A stretch of 64,000 nucleotides of DNA. Source: Verrucomicrobiota bacterium. Its GTDB lineage: Bacteria; Verrucomicrobiota; Verrucomicrobiia; Opitutales; UBA953. The stretch's first letter is position 1, and each line of letters begins with the position of its first letter. Shown here piece by piece: positions 18,442-27,087 of this stretch. The position numbers and the translations under genes are program-made. The notes below the pieces were generated by a model, which saw only the letters and a list, made by a program, of their open reading frames with translations, searched no databases and had not been told where the DNA came from. Where the stretch lies: assembly GCA_016871725.1 (NCBI GenBank), contig VHCL01000003.1:59714-123713 (forward strand), in the 5' to 3' direction.

Positions 18442-19756
18442 GCTGGAATTCGTCTCCACCGCCGACGCGTCCTGCCGCGGTTCCCTCCGCGACGTGCTGC
18501 TTTCGGCCATGCCGGCCAAGGGCGGCCTCTGGGTGCCGACGCGGATCCCGCAGATCGCCTCCGACTTCGTGGAGCGTCACCGCGACGCCTCCTACGCCGA
18601 CCTCGCCGAGGCCGTCGTGGCCCCGTATTTCGGCGAGGTGCTCGGGCCGGCGGCGCTGCGCGAGCTCTGCCAGGAAGCCTTCAATTTCCCGGTGCCGCTC
18701 GTGCGCCCGGAGAAGCTCAAGGGCACCCCGGCCGAACGCATCGCCGTCCTCGAACTCTTCCAGGGGCCTTCCGCCGCCTTCAAGGACTTCGCCGTCCGCA
18801 CGCTCGTGCGCGTCACCGCGCGCGTCCTCGGCGATGAGTTCCCGCAGCTGACCGTCCTCGCCGCGACCTCCGGCGACACCGGCGCCGCCGTGACCGAAGC
18901 CTGCGCCGGCGTCCCCGGCGTGCGCGCCGTGGTCCTCTATCCCCGCGTCGGCGTCAGCGGCGTGCAGGAATCCCAGATCGCGCGTCCCCGCCCCGGCGTG
19001 GTCGCCCTTTCCGTCGACGGCACGTTCGACGACTGCCAGGCGATGGTGAAGCGCGCGCTGGCCGACGAGTCCCTGCGCCGGCGCCGCCCGTTGCTGACCG
19101 CCAATTCCATCAACCCGGTGCGCCTGATCGCGCAGGTCCCGTTCGCCTTCCATGCCAAGCGCCTGCTGGCTCCCGGCCGGCGCATGGGCATCGTGGTGCC
19201 TTCCGGCAACCTCGGCAACGTCGGCGCCGTGCAGCTCGCCCGCCGCATGGGCCTGGACGTCGCCGCGCTCGTCGCCGCGACGAACACCAACTCCCCGTTG
19301 CCCGACCTCTTCGCCACCGGCGAGTACCGTCCGCGGCGCGCCGTGCCCACGGCGTCCAACGCCATGGACATCGGCGACCCGAACAACCTCAGCCGCCTGC
19401 TCGCCTGGCGCGAGGGCGGTCCCGCCGTGGAGGCCGTCACCGTGGACGACCGGGCCACGCTTGACGCCATGCGTCGCGTCCGCGACGCCAGCGGCTACGT
19501 CCTCTGTCCGCACTCCGCCGTCGGCTGGAAGGCCGCGGAGGACCTCCTGGCCCGGGACGGCGCCAAGCTCGACGACGTCATCGTCTTCGGCACCGCGCAC
19601 CCCGCCAAGTTCCCCGACGTCCTGGAGCAGGCCTTCGGCGACGCCCATGCCTCCCGTTTCCCGGGCGAGCTGCCGGCGCCGGCGCCGCTCCGGATCGGCA
19701 ACGACTTCGCGGCCGTCCGCCAGGTCCTCGAATCCGAGGCCGGCTTCGGCCGCTGA
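18422..19756 (+). CDS. thrC: Threonine synthase
   Basis: ThrC converts O-phosphohomoserine to threonine with pyridoxal phosphate. The 444-residue protein has the PLP lysine in FQGPSAAFKDFAVRTL, the phosphate-binding ATSGDTGAA, and VVPSGNLGNVGAVQLARRMG. The N-terminal GGLWVPTRIPQI segment matches the E. coli-type family. Start choice: GTG at 18416 and ATG at 18422 are in frame two codons apart; the ATG has AAGGG upstream at good spacing. It overlaps thrB by 20 bases. The neighbouring metX (51 kb) draws on the same homoserine pool. Confidence 0.96.
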   Translation: MSSPSPKLEFVSTADASCRGSLRDVLLSAMPAKGGLWVPTRIPQIASDFVERHRDASYADLAEAVVAPYFGEVLGPAALRELCQEAFNFPVPLVRPEKLKGTPAERIAVLELFQGPSAAFKDFAVRTLVRVTARVLGDEFPQLTVLAATSGDTGAAVTEACAGVPGVRAVVLYPRVGVSGVQESQIARPRPGVVALSVDGTFDDCQAMVKRALADESLRRRRPLLTANSINPVRLIAQVPFAFHAKRLLAPGRRMGIVVPSGNLGNVGAVQLARRMGLDVAALVAATNTNSPLPDLFATGEYRPRRAVPTASNAMDIGDPNNLSRLLAWREGGPAVEAVTVDDRATLDAMRRVRDASGYVLCPHSAVGWKAAEDLLARDGAKLDDVIVFGTAHPAKFPDVLEQAFGDAHASRFPGELPAPAPLRIGNDFAAVRQVLESEAGFGR

Positions 19757-19767
19757 GTCCGGGCACG

Positions 19768-19788
19768 AAAAAGCCGCCTTGCGGCGGC
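19768..19788 (-). terminator. Rho-independent terminator of the TPR-ExbBDD operon
   Basis: Read on the minus strand, GCCGCC-GCAA-GGCGGC is followed by TTTTT, 25 bases past the last ExbD stop. The RNA loop GCAA is a GNRA tetraloop closed by C-G, which is unusually stable. In the other direction it lies 11 bases after thrC and could help end that transcript, although no T-tract follows on the plus strand. Confidence 0.8.
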
Positions 19789-19813
19789 GGTCTTCGGCGG
19801 CTGTCCGGCCGGC

Positions 19814-20257
19814 TTATTCGGTGTCGGACACCGCGAACGTCACGTTCGTGATGTTCGCCTTGGCCAGGATATCGAGGACGTTGATGACGCGCTCGTAGCG
19901 GGCGTTCTCTTCGGCCTGCACCGTGATGAGGAGCTTGGTCTTGGACTGCTCGGCGGCCTGGCCCATCAGCTTCATCTGGTTGTAGAGGTTCTCGAGGAGC
20001 TTGTCGCCGGGCGGGCCGACCGGGTCTTCGTTGAGGGTGACTTCGCCGGTCTCGCTGACGCCGATGGTGACCTCGTCGGGGAGTTCGGTCTCCTTGGCGG
20101 TCTCGGCGTTGCCGGGCAGGGTGGTCTTGAGCTCATGCTCCACCTTGACGGCGCCGGCCATGACCATGAAGAAGAGCATGATCACGAAGACCACGTCGAT
20201 CATCGGCGCGATCTGGAAGCCCGGGGCGGCGTCGGCCGGCTGTTCTTTCTGCTTCAT
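19814..20257 (-). CDS. ExbD/TolR family protein (second copy)
   Basis: The 147-residue protein has a short cytoplasmic tail, one transmembrane helix and a periplasmic domain. The helix motif APMIDVVFVIMLFFMVMAG keeps the proton-carrying aspartate of ExbD/TolR. Together with ExbB it should form an inner-membrane proton channel that drives a partner protein reaching across the periplasm. It is the last gene of the operon, three bases after the first exbD and upstream of a strong terminator. The two ExbD proteins differ clearly outside the helix, suggesting a heteromeric motor rather than a recent duplication. Confidence 0.93.
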   Translation of the reverse strand: MKQKEQPADAAPGFQIAPMIDVVFVIMLFFMVMAGAVKVEHELKTTLPGNAETAKETELPDEVTIGVSETGEVTLNEDPVGPPGDKLLENLYNQMKLMGQAAEQSKTKLLITVQAEENARYERVINVLDILAKANITNVTFAVSDTE

Positions 20258-20260
20258 GGC

Positions 20261-20701
20261 TTATTCTTCGTGGTTGAGGCCCGAGAAGGCGATGTTGTCG
20301 ATGCCCGCCTCGGCGCCCCATTCGAGGGCCTTGGAGACGTACTTGGCGTGGCACTCCTTGTCGGCGCGGACCAGCAGGCGGTACTTCTCGTTGGAGCCCT
20401 TGCGGTCGGCGAGCTCCTTGGCGATGCCCTCCTTGTCGTTCGGGTCGAGCTCGCGGTCGTCGAGCTTGTACTTCGCCTGGCCCGTGGTCTTGTCCCACGA
20501 GATGTTGATCAGGCCGGCCGCGGCCTTGTCGTCGCGCTTGACGCCGTTGGAGGCGACCGGGAGCGAGATGTTCTTGTCGACCTTGAGCACCTGGGAGGAG
20601 GTGATCGACATGAAGAAGATCAGCAGCACCAGGAGCACGTCGATCATCGGCGCGACCTGGAACTCCGGTTCGCCTTCTCCGCCTCCGCCTCCGCCTGCCA
20701 T
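20261..20701 (-). CDS. ExbD/TolR family protein (first copy)
   Basis: The 146-residue protein starts with a Gly/Glu-rich tail (AGGGGGGEGEPEF), then APMIDVLLVLLIFFMSITSS with the conserved intramembrane aspartate, and a periplasmic domain of about 100 residues. It should partner ExbB and the second ExbD. It lies 32 bases after exbB and 3 bases before the second exbD. No TonB or TolA gene is in the operon, so the energised partner is not identified here. Confidence 0.93.
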   Translation of the reverse strand: MAGGGGGGEGEPEFQVAPMIDVLLVLLIFFMSITSSQVLKVDKNISLPVASNGVKRDDKAAAGLINISWDKTTGQAKYKLDDRELDPNDKEGIAKELADRKGSNEKYRLLVRADKECHAKYVSKALEWGAEAGIDNIAFSGLNHEE

Positions 20702-20733
20702 GGGTGTGCCGTGGGATTAGGGGTGGGAGGGGC

Positions 20734-21525
20734 TCAGCCCTGGACGTTGGAGGACGCGCTCCAATCGGGCTTGGCGGCGTAGATCTCTTCGTCGCCGACC
20801 TTGCGGCCTTCGACTTCCTCGTAGGGGAAGGCGCGGAAGAGGCCGGTCACGATCTCGGTGATGTCGTGGATGCCCTTGTTGATGCGGTTGGCCAGGAGGT
20901 AGTAGGCGATGAACGCCGGGATCGCGATGAAGAGGCCGGAGGCGGTCGCCACGAGCACTTCGCCGATCGCGCCGGAGAGCTTGGAGGGGTCGCCCACGCC
21001 GGACGTGCCGAGGGTCTCGAACGCGCTCATCATGCCGGTCACGGTGCCGGTGAGGCCGATCATCGGGGTGCAGACCCCGATCACGGAGAGGTATGAGGAG
21101 CGGCCCTTGAGTTCGCCCTGGATGCGGACGATCTCGGAGAGGATGGCCTCTTCGGTCATGGTCTTGCCATCCGGGGTGAAGGCGACGCCGGCGCGCACGA
21201 CATCGGCTACGGGGGAGCCGGCGGTCTTGGCGAAGGCGTAGGCGCCGACGTAGTCGCCCTTCTTGAAGAGCTCGCGGAGCTGGGTGACATGCTCGGCGGG
21301 GTACATCTTGCCGGCGCTGGTCTTGATGAAGCCGTCGACCATGAACCACATCATGGCCACGGAGCAGAGGGTGATCGGGTACATGACCCAGCCGCCTTCG
21401 ATGAAGAGGTCGGCGAGGGTCTTGTGGTGCACGGCGGCCGGCGCGGCCTCCTGGGCGGAGCCGGTGAGGGTCAGCAGGCCCAGGAGGGCGGTGCTGAGGA
21501 GGGCGGAACGTAGGTTCATCTTCAT
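20734..21525 (-). CDS. ExbB/TolQ/MotA family proton-channel protein
   Basis: From the ATG at 21525 the protein is 263 residues. An N-terminal signal-like segment (LRSALLSTALLGLLTLTGSAQ) precedes the three-helix ExbB core: GGWVMYPITLCSVAMMWFMV, then TPMIGLTGTVTGMMSAFETLG with the conserved threonine, then FIAIPAFIAYYLL. Extra N-terminal signal sequences are seen in some ExbB proteins outside the Proteobacteria. It forms the channel core with the two ExbDs. An ATG two codons downstream (21519) is an alternative start. It follows the smaller TPR gene after 53 bases, so all five genes are probably one transcript. Confidence 0.93.
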   Translation of the reverse strand: MKMNLRSALLSTALLGLLTLTGSAQEAAPAAVHHKTLADLFIEGGWVMYPITLCSVAMMWFMVDGFIKTSAGKMYPAEHVTQLRELFKKGDYVGAYAFAKTAGSPVADVVRAGVAFTPDGKTMTEEAILSEIVRIQGELKGRSSYLSVIGVCTPMIGLTGTVTGMMSAFETLGTSGVGDPSKLSGAIGEVLVATASGLFIAIPAFIAYYLLANRINKGIHDITEIVTGLFRAFPYEEVEGRKVGDEEIYAAKPDWSASSNVQG

Positions 21526-21578
21526 GATGATGGGGTGTAGGTTGGTATCTAGGTTAGGTTTTGGAAAGGGGCAAGGAC

Positions 21579-22595
21579 TCACTTGTTGCCTTCGACCTTC
21601 TCTTCGGCGGCCAGCTTGGGCTTGGCCAGCATGACGCCTTCGGGGAGGGGACCGCCGGCGGCGATCTTCTTCTGGTCGGCTTCGGCCTTGGCGCGCTCCT
21701 CGGGGGGCAGCAGCTTCTTGGCCTCCTCGGCCTCCTTGGAGACCGGGAAGGAGACGATGATGTCGTACAGGTAGCGGTTGGAGACCGCCTCGAGCTTCTG
21801 GTCCCGGAGGGCCGGGCTGTCCATGCCGCGGAAGGCGCGGGCGGCGCCGAGCAGGGCCTTGGGGATCATCTCGGTCTCGGAGCCGAAGAAGACCGGCACG
21901 CGCAGGTAGGTGGTCATCGCCGCCTCGTACTTCTTGGCCGCGAGGAGGGAATTGCCCTTGGTCAGGTGGAGGCGGGCCTGGAGTTCGGAGCTGTCGACCT
22001 TCGTGAGCAGCTCGGTGGCCTCGCGGATGACGGCGTCATGCTCGCCTTTGCGGGCGCGCAGCATGAGGCGGGCGAGCTGGATCTGGGTCGCGACTTCCGG
22101 CTTCTTGGCGGCTTCCTCCTTCTCGAGGGTCGCGAGGAAGCCGTTGGTGGCGGCGTCGTTCTCGAGGCGGTCGAGCGCGTCGAGTTTGATCAGGGCGGCC
22201 TTGGTCCACCAGGACCCGGCCACGTTCTTGAGGGGCTCGAAGAACTTCAGCACGGCCTCCGCGTTGTCGAGGGCCTTGGCCGGCTCGCCGCGGTTGACGT
22301 TGTTCTGCGCCTCCTGGAGGCGGGCCGGCATCGGCCAGATGATCTCGGTGACTTCGGAGAGCTTCCGGGTGTCGGTCGACACGAAGCCGCCGCGGTTCGA
22401 GGTGCGGTCGACGGTTCCCTTGATGACGTTGATGACGCCCTTCTTCTCGTCGACGACTGGCTTCGGCGGGATCGAGTTGTCCAGCTTGAAGGGATCGTTG
22501 ACCTCCCAGCGTTCGCCTTTGAAGACGAAGGTCTGGGCCGGCGACGAGGCGGCGGCGAGGAGCGCGAGGGCGGTGAGGAGGAGGGGGCGGCGCAT
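21579..22595 (-). CDS. Secreted TPR-like protein of the ExbBD operon
   Basis: The 338-residue protein has a signal peptide (MRRPLLLTALALLAAASSPAQ, cleavage near 21) and a helical repeat region typical of degenerate tetratricopeptide repeats (for example GEPAKALDNAEAVLKFFEPL and KYEAAMTTYLRVPVFFG). The C-terminus is Lys/Glu-rich. It should be periplasmic and may bridge the ExbBD motor and envelope targets. It starts five bases after the large TPR gene ends. No enzyme motif is seen and the function is unknown. Confidence 0.82.
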   Translation of the reverse strand: MRRPLLLTALALLAAASSPAQTFVFKGERWEVNDPFKLDNSIPPKPVVDEKKGVINVIKGTVDRTSNRGGFVSTDTRKLSEVTEIIWPMPARLQEAQNNVNRGEPAKALDNAEAVLKFFEPLKNVAGSWWTKAALIKLDALDRLENDAATNGFLATLEKEEAAKKPEVATQIQLARLMLRARKGEHDAVIREATELLTKVDSSELQARLHLTKGNSLLAAKKYEAAMTTYLRVPVFFGSETEMIPKALLGAARAFRGMDSPALRDQKLEAVSNRYLYDIIVSFPVSKEAEEAKKLLPPEERAKAEADQKKIAAGGPLPEGVMLAKPKLAAEEKVEGNK

Positions 22596-22600
22596 GGCGT

Positions 22601-25600
22601 TCAGAGTCCGAGGAGGTAGGCTTTGGCTTCTTCCGCCTCGCGCGTGTCCTTGATGCGTTCCTTCTGGAGCATCTCCTGGAGGAGGCGCTTGGCGCCGTCC
22701 TTCTGGTCGAGCTTGGTCGCGAGGATCTTGGCTTCGGCGAAGTAGGATTTCGCGGCCCAGACCTCGTATTTCTTCCAGGTCATGTAGCAGCGGCGGTAGT
22801 AGGCGACGGCGCGGGCGTAGCCGTCCTTGTCGGCCGCCTGGCGTTCTTCCATGAGGCCGAGCCAGTAGAGCGAGGCGGCGGTCTTCTCGCCGCGCCATTC
22901 CTTGGTCTTGGCGATCTCCTCGAACTCCTCCTTGGCTTCCTTGTACTTGGCGAGCTCGGCGAGCGAGCGGGCGCGGGTGAAGCGGAGGTCGAGCTCCTTC
23001 GACATCAGGATGTTGTTGTCGATGGCCTCGTTGCAGAGCGAGAGGGCCTCGGCGTACTTCTTCTCGCCGAAACGGATGTCGGCGAGCCCGGCGAAGCCGT
23101 AGTCGGCGTATTCGGAGGAGCGGGCGAATTCGAGGATGTAGCGGAAGAACTCCTCGGCCTTCTTCAGGTCGCCCTTGGCGAGGAGGCTGTCGCCGACGAG
23201 GGCGAGGATGGTCGGGTTGAGCTCCTCGGCCTTGAAGTTGGCGGCGATCTTGGCGAAGTTCGCGGCGGTCTTCTCGGGTTCGCGGGTGAACACGGCGAGC
23301 TGGCCGAGGGCGAAGAAGCCGCGGGCCTGGGCGACGAGCGAGGCGCGGTTCTCGTCGAGGCGGAGCAGCTTGGTGAGCTCCTTCTCGGCGTCGGCGCTGG
23401 TGTAGGCGCCGGGCTCGGGCTTGGCTCCGGCCTTCACGCGCTTGATCTTCCGGGCCAGCTTCTCGGCGAGGAAGACGATGAGCTTCTCGGTGCCTTCCTG
23501 CTTCCGGTCGTTGATGGATTCGGCGACGGCGTCGGAGAGGATCTTGAGGGCGCGCTTCTTCTGCTCGGCGATGGAGGCCTGGCGCTTGGCCTCGACCTTG
23601 GCGAGCTCGGCCTCGAGCTCGGCGGAGAGCTTCTTGACGGCCTCCTTGGCGGCGTCGATCTCGGGGCGGGTGACGCCCTGCTTGCGCTCGGTCTGGTCGA
23701 CGGCCTTGCGGGCGTCGGCGAGCTTGGCGCTGAACTCCTTGCGGACCTTCTCGGCCTGCTGGGCGAACTCGGGCATGTCGCCCATGCGCTCGGTCGAGCG
23801 GATGACCTCGTAGAGGTAGGTCATCGCCTTGGGGTCGTTGTGGTCCCAGTCGAAGATCTCCTTGAACAGGTCGCGCATGCGCTTGTGCTCGCCGCGGCCG
23901 GGGAGGAGCTTGCGCAGCTCGCCGAGGACGAACTCCAGGGCCTGCGGGTTGGTGCGGGCGCTCTTGGCGGCGGCCTCGTAGGCGTCGATCGCCTTGCCGG
24001 TGGCGGCCTCCTTCTCCTTCTCGAGCTTGTCCTTGATGGCGGCGAACTTCGCGCGGTCAGGGGTCTTGAGGTTGACGCGCAGGTCGATGTCGGCGGCTTT
24101 GACCTTCTTGTCGAGCTCGTCGGCCATGCGGATGTAGGCGTCGCCGATCAGCGTGTGGACCTCGGGGGTCTGGGCGATGACCTCGTCGGTGCGGTCCTTG
24201 GCGTAGTCCTTCAGCCAGTCCTCGCAGAGCTTGATCGTGCCGGCGATGTCGGGCGGGTTGACGCCGAACTTGACGATGGCCTGGCGGTAGCGGACGTCGG
24301 GGATGAACTGGCCCTTCGGGTATTCCGACTCGTACTTGTCGAAGTCGACCTTGGTCTCCTTGTACTTGCCCTGGAAGAACGAGCAGAGCGCGTTCATGTA
24401 GAGCACCTGCTGGCGGACGGACGAACGCTCGTACTTCTTGAGGAAGGCCTCGAAGGCCTTCTGCGCCGGCGCCCAGTCGACCTGCGAGAAGAGGCAGGCG
24501 GCGATGCGGAAGTCGATCTCCTCGGCGACCTCGGGGGTGAGGTTCGTCACGTTGGCCTGGACCCACTTGTAATGCTCGATGGCCTCGGGGAACTCCTCGC
24601 GCTCCTGCGAGATGTCGCCGAGGATGAGGGCGATGGACGAGACCATCTCGTCCTTCGGGAACTTCTGGATGAACTCCTTGCACTTCGCCTGGGCCTCGTT
24701 GTTGCGGCCGATCCGGCGCAGCGCGACGATGTGGTAGTAGTAGGCTCCGGCGATGCGGCTGAATTCCGGGCTGTTCTCGAAGATGTCGAGGAAGGCGACG
24801 TGGGCCTCCCACGGGCGCTTCAGTTCGAGCAGGCAGAGGCCGATGCGGTAGGAGATGAACGCGTCGTAGTCCTTGTTGGCCTTGAACTCGGCTTCGATCT
24901 TCTTGAACTGCTCGAGGTCGAGCTGGGCGCGGCGGATGGCGTCGGCCTGCTCGGGGTTCGGCTTCGGGGCGGCCTTGATCATGCCCTCCAGCTCGGTCTG
25001 CTTGGTCTCGATGGCGCGGGCGAAGGAGCGGGTCAGGTTCGCGCGGCGGAGCGTGCCCTGGTAGTTGTTGAGCGCCTGGCGGTAGAAGTCGCCGCGGAAG
25101 GCCTCGTCGGCCGCGGATTCGGCGGCCGCGAAGCGGGCGTCGCCGATCTCGAGGCGCTGGAAGTTGGAACGGACCACCTCGACGGGGGAGCCGTTGCTGC
25201 GGGCGTCGATCTCGCTCTTGAGCTGGGACGCCTCCTTGGTGAGGCCCAGCTTGGTGTACATCTCCACGAGCTTGTAGGCCGCTTCCCGGCGTTCCGGGGT
25301 GTTGATGCCTTCGGCGGTCGCCTGCTTGAGGAGGCTGATGGCCTGGGCGTAGGCGGCTTTCTTGAGGTCGTCGGTCGAGCTCTTGGCGCGGTCGACGACG
25401 ATCTGGGCCGAAAGCGTGAAGGCGTTCACGCGCTCCTCAGGCCGGGCGAGCGTGTTGGTGCGGAGCTTCTCCAGCCGGGCGAGGGCCTGGTCCCACTTGC
25501 CCTGCTTGGAGAAGGCCTCGATGAGCAGGAGCTCGGCGGTGCCGCGGCGGTTGTCGTTGTCGAAGAAGTCCTCGGTGCCCTTCGGGTATTTGTCCAGGAA

Positions 25601-25933
25601 GCCGGTGAGCTCGACCTGGGCCTTCGGCCAGTCCTTCATGAAGAAGAGGCAGGTGGCCTTGCGGAAGGAGAGGACCGCCTTCATGCTGGCGGCGACGTCG
25701 CCGGCCTTCTCCTCGAGTTCCTCGAAAAGGGCGAGGGCCTCCTTGTACTTCTTCTCCTCGAAGGCCTTGTCGGCGGCTTTGTAGAGGACGTTCAGGGGGT
25801 CCTCCTTGACTTCCGCGGTGGGCAGGGGCTTGGACTGCGCGCGCAGGACGCCGGAGACCGGGGTCACGGCGAGGAGGACGGCGAGCAAGGCGGCCTTGGC
25901 CAGTTGGTAGGTGCGGGACTCTTGGATAAGCAT
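22601..25933 (-). CDS. Very large exported TPR protein heading the ExbBD operon
   Basis: The 1110-residue protein has an N-terminal signal peptide (hydrophobic core KAALLAVLLAVTPVSG, cleavage near 33) and then tetratricopeptide-like helical hairpins over most of its length, including KKYKEALALFEELEEKAGD, EEFPEAIEHYKWVQA and EKKYAEALSLCNEAIDN. A Lys/Glu/Ala-rich, probably coiled-coil stretch lies around 740-830. No catalytic domain is recognised. It probably acts as a periplasmic scaffold with the motor encoded downstream. The ATG at 25933 is chosen because it begins the signal peptide; the ORF track's 57 upstream residues lie in the intergenic region. Confidence 0.85.
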   Translation of the reverse strand: MLIQESRTYQLAKAALLAVLLAVTPVSGVLRAQSKPLPTAEVKEDPLNVLYKAADKAFEEKKYKEALALFEELEEKAGDVAASMKAVLSFRKATCLFFMKDWPKAQVELTGFLDKYPKGTEDFFDNDNRRGTAELLLIEAFSKQGKWDQALARLEKLRTNTLARPEERVNAFTLSAQIVVDRAKSSTDDLKKAAYAQAISLLKQATAEGINTPERREAAYKLVEMYTKLGLTKEASQLKSEIDARSNGSPVEVVRSNFQRLEIGDARFAAAESAADEAFRGDFYRQALNNYQGTLRRANLTRSFARAIETKQTELEGMIKAAPKPNPEQADAIRRAQLDLEQFKKIEAEFKANKDYDAFISYRIGLCLLELKRPWEAHVAFLDIFENSPEFSRIAGAYYYHIVALRRIGRNNEAQAKCKEFIQKFPKDEMVSSIALILGDISQEREEFPEAIEHYKWVQANVTNLTPEVAEEIDFRIAACLFSQVDWAPAQKAFEAFLKKYERSSVRQQVLYMNALCSFFQGKYKETKVDFDKYESEYPKGQFIPDVRYRQAIVKFGVNPPDIAGTIKLCEDWLKDYAKDRTDEVIAQTPEVHTLIGDAYIRMADELDKKVKAADIDLRVNLKTPDRAKFAAIKDKLEKEKEAATGKAIDAYEAAAKSARTNPQALEFVLGELRKLLPGRGEHKRMRDLFKEIFDWDHNDPKAMTYLYEVIRSTERMGDMPEFAQQAEKVRKEFSAKLADARKAVDQTERKQGVTRPEIDAAKEAVKKLSAELEAELAKVEAKRQASIAEQKKRALKILSDAVAESINDRKQEGTEKLIVFLAEKLARKIKRVKAGAKPEPGAYTSADAEKELTKLLRLDENRASLVAQARGFFALGQLAVFTREPEKTAANFAKIAANFKAEELNPTILALVGDSLLAKGDLKKAEEFFRYILEFARSSEYADYGFAGLADIRFGEKKYAEALSLCNEAIDNNILMSKELDLRFTRARSLAELAKYKEAKEEFEEIAKTKEWRGEKTAASLYWLGLMEERQAADKDGYARAVAYYRRCYMTWKKYEVWAAKSYFAEAKILATKLDQKDGAKRLLQEMLQKERIKDTREAEEAKAYLLGL

Positions 25934-25973
25934 CGGGTGAGGGGAGCGTATTGCTCCGCGTCGGGGGTGCGTA

Positions 25974-26003
25974 GGAATAGCCCAAGCGTCCGAGGGATGC
26001 CAA
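25974..26003 (-). promoter_or_regulatory. Candidate sigma-70 promoter for the TPR-ExbBDD operon
   Basis: On the minus strand TTGGCA (5 of 6 matches to the -35 consensus) and TATTCC (a partial -10) are separated by 18 bases, ending about 40 bases before the operon's first ATG. The position is right and the match moderate, so this is a prediction only. Confidence 0.3.
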
Positions 26004-26063
26004 GCAATAAGCCCCCTCCGAGGGGCGAATGTCCGCCGCCGGAGGGCCCGGCTGTGAATAAGT

Positions 26064-27002
26064 TCAGGCGCCGGGGCGGAGACCGGTCGCCAGGATGGTC
26101 TCAAATCCGGGCTCCTTGGGCTCCTTGGCCACCACGCGGACCTCCGATTGGGCGAAGCCAGCCTCCTCGATCCAGTCGTGGAGCTCGTTCTCCTTGAAAC
26201 CGAGCCAGCGGTCGGCGTACAGCTCGCGGGCTTTCTCGAAGCGGTGGGCGCGCAGGTCGAGGACGATGAGCCGCCCGCCCGGCTTGAGGATGCGGAAAGC
26301 CTCGGCGAGGGCCGTGCGGGGGTTTTCGGCGTGGTGCAGCGCCTGGCTCAGCAAGGCGAGGTCGATGCTCCGGTCCGGCAGCGGCACCTTCTCGATGTTG
26401 CCGAGGACGTAGGTCAGGTTGCGCAGCTGCTCCTTCTTGGCCAGCGTCCGGCCGACCTGGACCATGCGCGGGGAGCTGTCCACGCAGTGGACGCTTTCGG
26501 CCTGGCGGGCGAGGAGGCGGGAAAGGGTGCCGTCGCCGGCCCCGAGGTCGGCGATCCGGATGCGGGGCGTGAGCAGGAAGAGCATCTGGCCGATGGCCTC
26601 CCAGGAGCGGCCGGGGCAGTAGTTCCGCCCCAGGCGGTCGGCCACGTGGTTGAAGTGCTGTTCGGCCTTCTGGCGGCGCTTCTCCACGATGCGCTGCCAG
26701 GCGCGTTGGTCGGCGGCCGCCTTGGGCTCGCGGGCGCAGGCGGCCAGGGCCGCGTCGATGACGCCGCCGACGCCGGGCGGGAGGTCGCGGGCCACGGCAT
26801 AGAAGGATTTCTTGCCGTCGCGGCGGTCGACCACCAGGCCGGCCTTGCGGAGCAGGGCGAGGTGGGTCGAGATGCGCGACTGCGGGAGCCCGAGGATCTC
26901 CTGCAGCTCGCCGACGGCCAGCTCGCCGCGGTGCAGCAGATGCAGCATGCGGGAGCGCGTGGGGTCGGCCAGCAGGCGCAGGGATTCCCAAGGGTCGGGC
27001 AT
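26064..27002 (-). CDS. ArsR-family regulator fused to a SAM-dependent methyltransferase
   Basis: The first ~90 of 312 residues form an ArsR/SmtB winged helix (LADPTRSRMLHLLHRGELAV and LGLPQSRISTHLALLRKAGLV). Residues from about 140 form a class I methyltransferase with motif I IADLGAGDGTLSRLLA and motif post-I VHCVDSSPRMVQVG. No metal-binding cysteine pair of classic ArsR is visible in the DNA-binding helix, so sensing may occur through the methyltransferase or its cofactor. ArsR-methyltransferase fusions are known; some ArsR relatives respond to S-adenosylhomocysteine, which would fit, but this is inference. It is probably monocistronic. Confidence 0.9.
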   Translation of the reverse strand: MPDPWESLRLLADPTRSRMLHLLHRGELAVGELQEILGLPQSRISTHLALLRKAGLVVDRRDGKKSFYAVARDLPPGVGGVIDAALAACAREPKAAADQRAWQRIVEKRRQKAEQHFNHVADRLGRNYCPGRSWEAIGQMLFLLTPRIRIADLGAGDGTLSRLLARQAESVHCVDSSPRMVQVGRTLAKKEQLRNLTYVLGNIEKVPLPDRSIDLALLSQALHHAENPRTALAEAFRILKPGGRLIVLDLRAHRFEKARELYADRWLGFKENELHDWIEEAGFAQSEVRVVAKEPKEPGFETILATGLRPGA

Positions 27003-27035
27003 GCGGGCAGGATGGGCGGCGGGCGCGGGCTTGTC

Positions 27036-27064
27036 AAAAGAGGAAGCCCCGTCGCCGGGGCTTC
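27036..27064 (-). terminator. Rho-independent terminator of the greA-like gene
   Basis: On the minus strand GAAGCCCCG-GCGA-CGGGGCTTC (9-bp stem, GNRA tetraloop) is followed by CTCTTTTG, 24 bases after the GreA-like stop. The stem core is nearly identical to that of the rplT terminator at 58548. Confidence 0.75.
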
Positions 27065-27087
27065 GTCGGGGCGGGACCGCGGTCCGT

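Noticed and set aside
25934-26063. Terminator after the ArsR-methyltransferase gene
   Set aside because: A CCCCT-CGG-AGGGG stem exists on the minus strand, but it has only five pairs and no T-tract.
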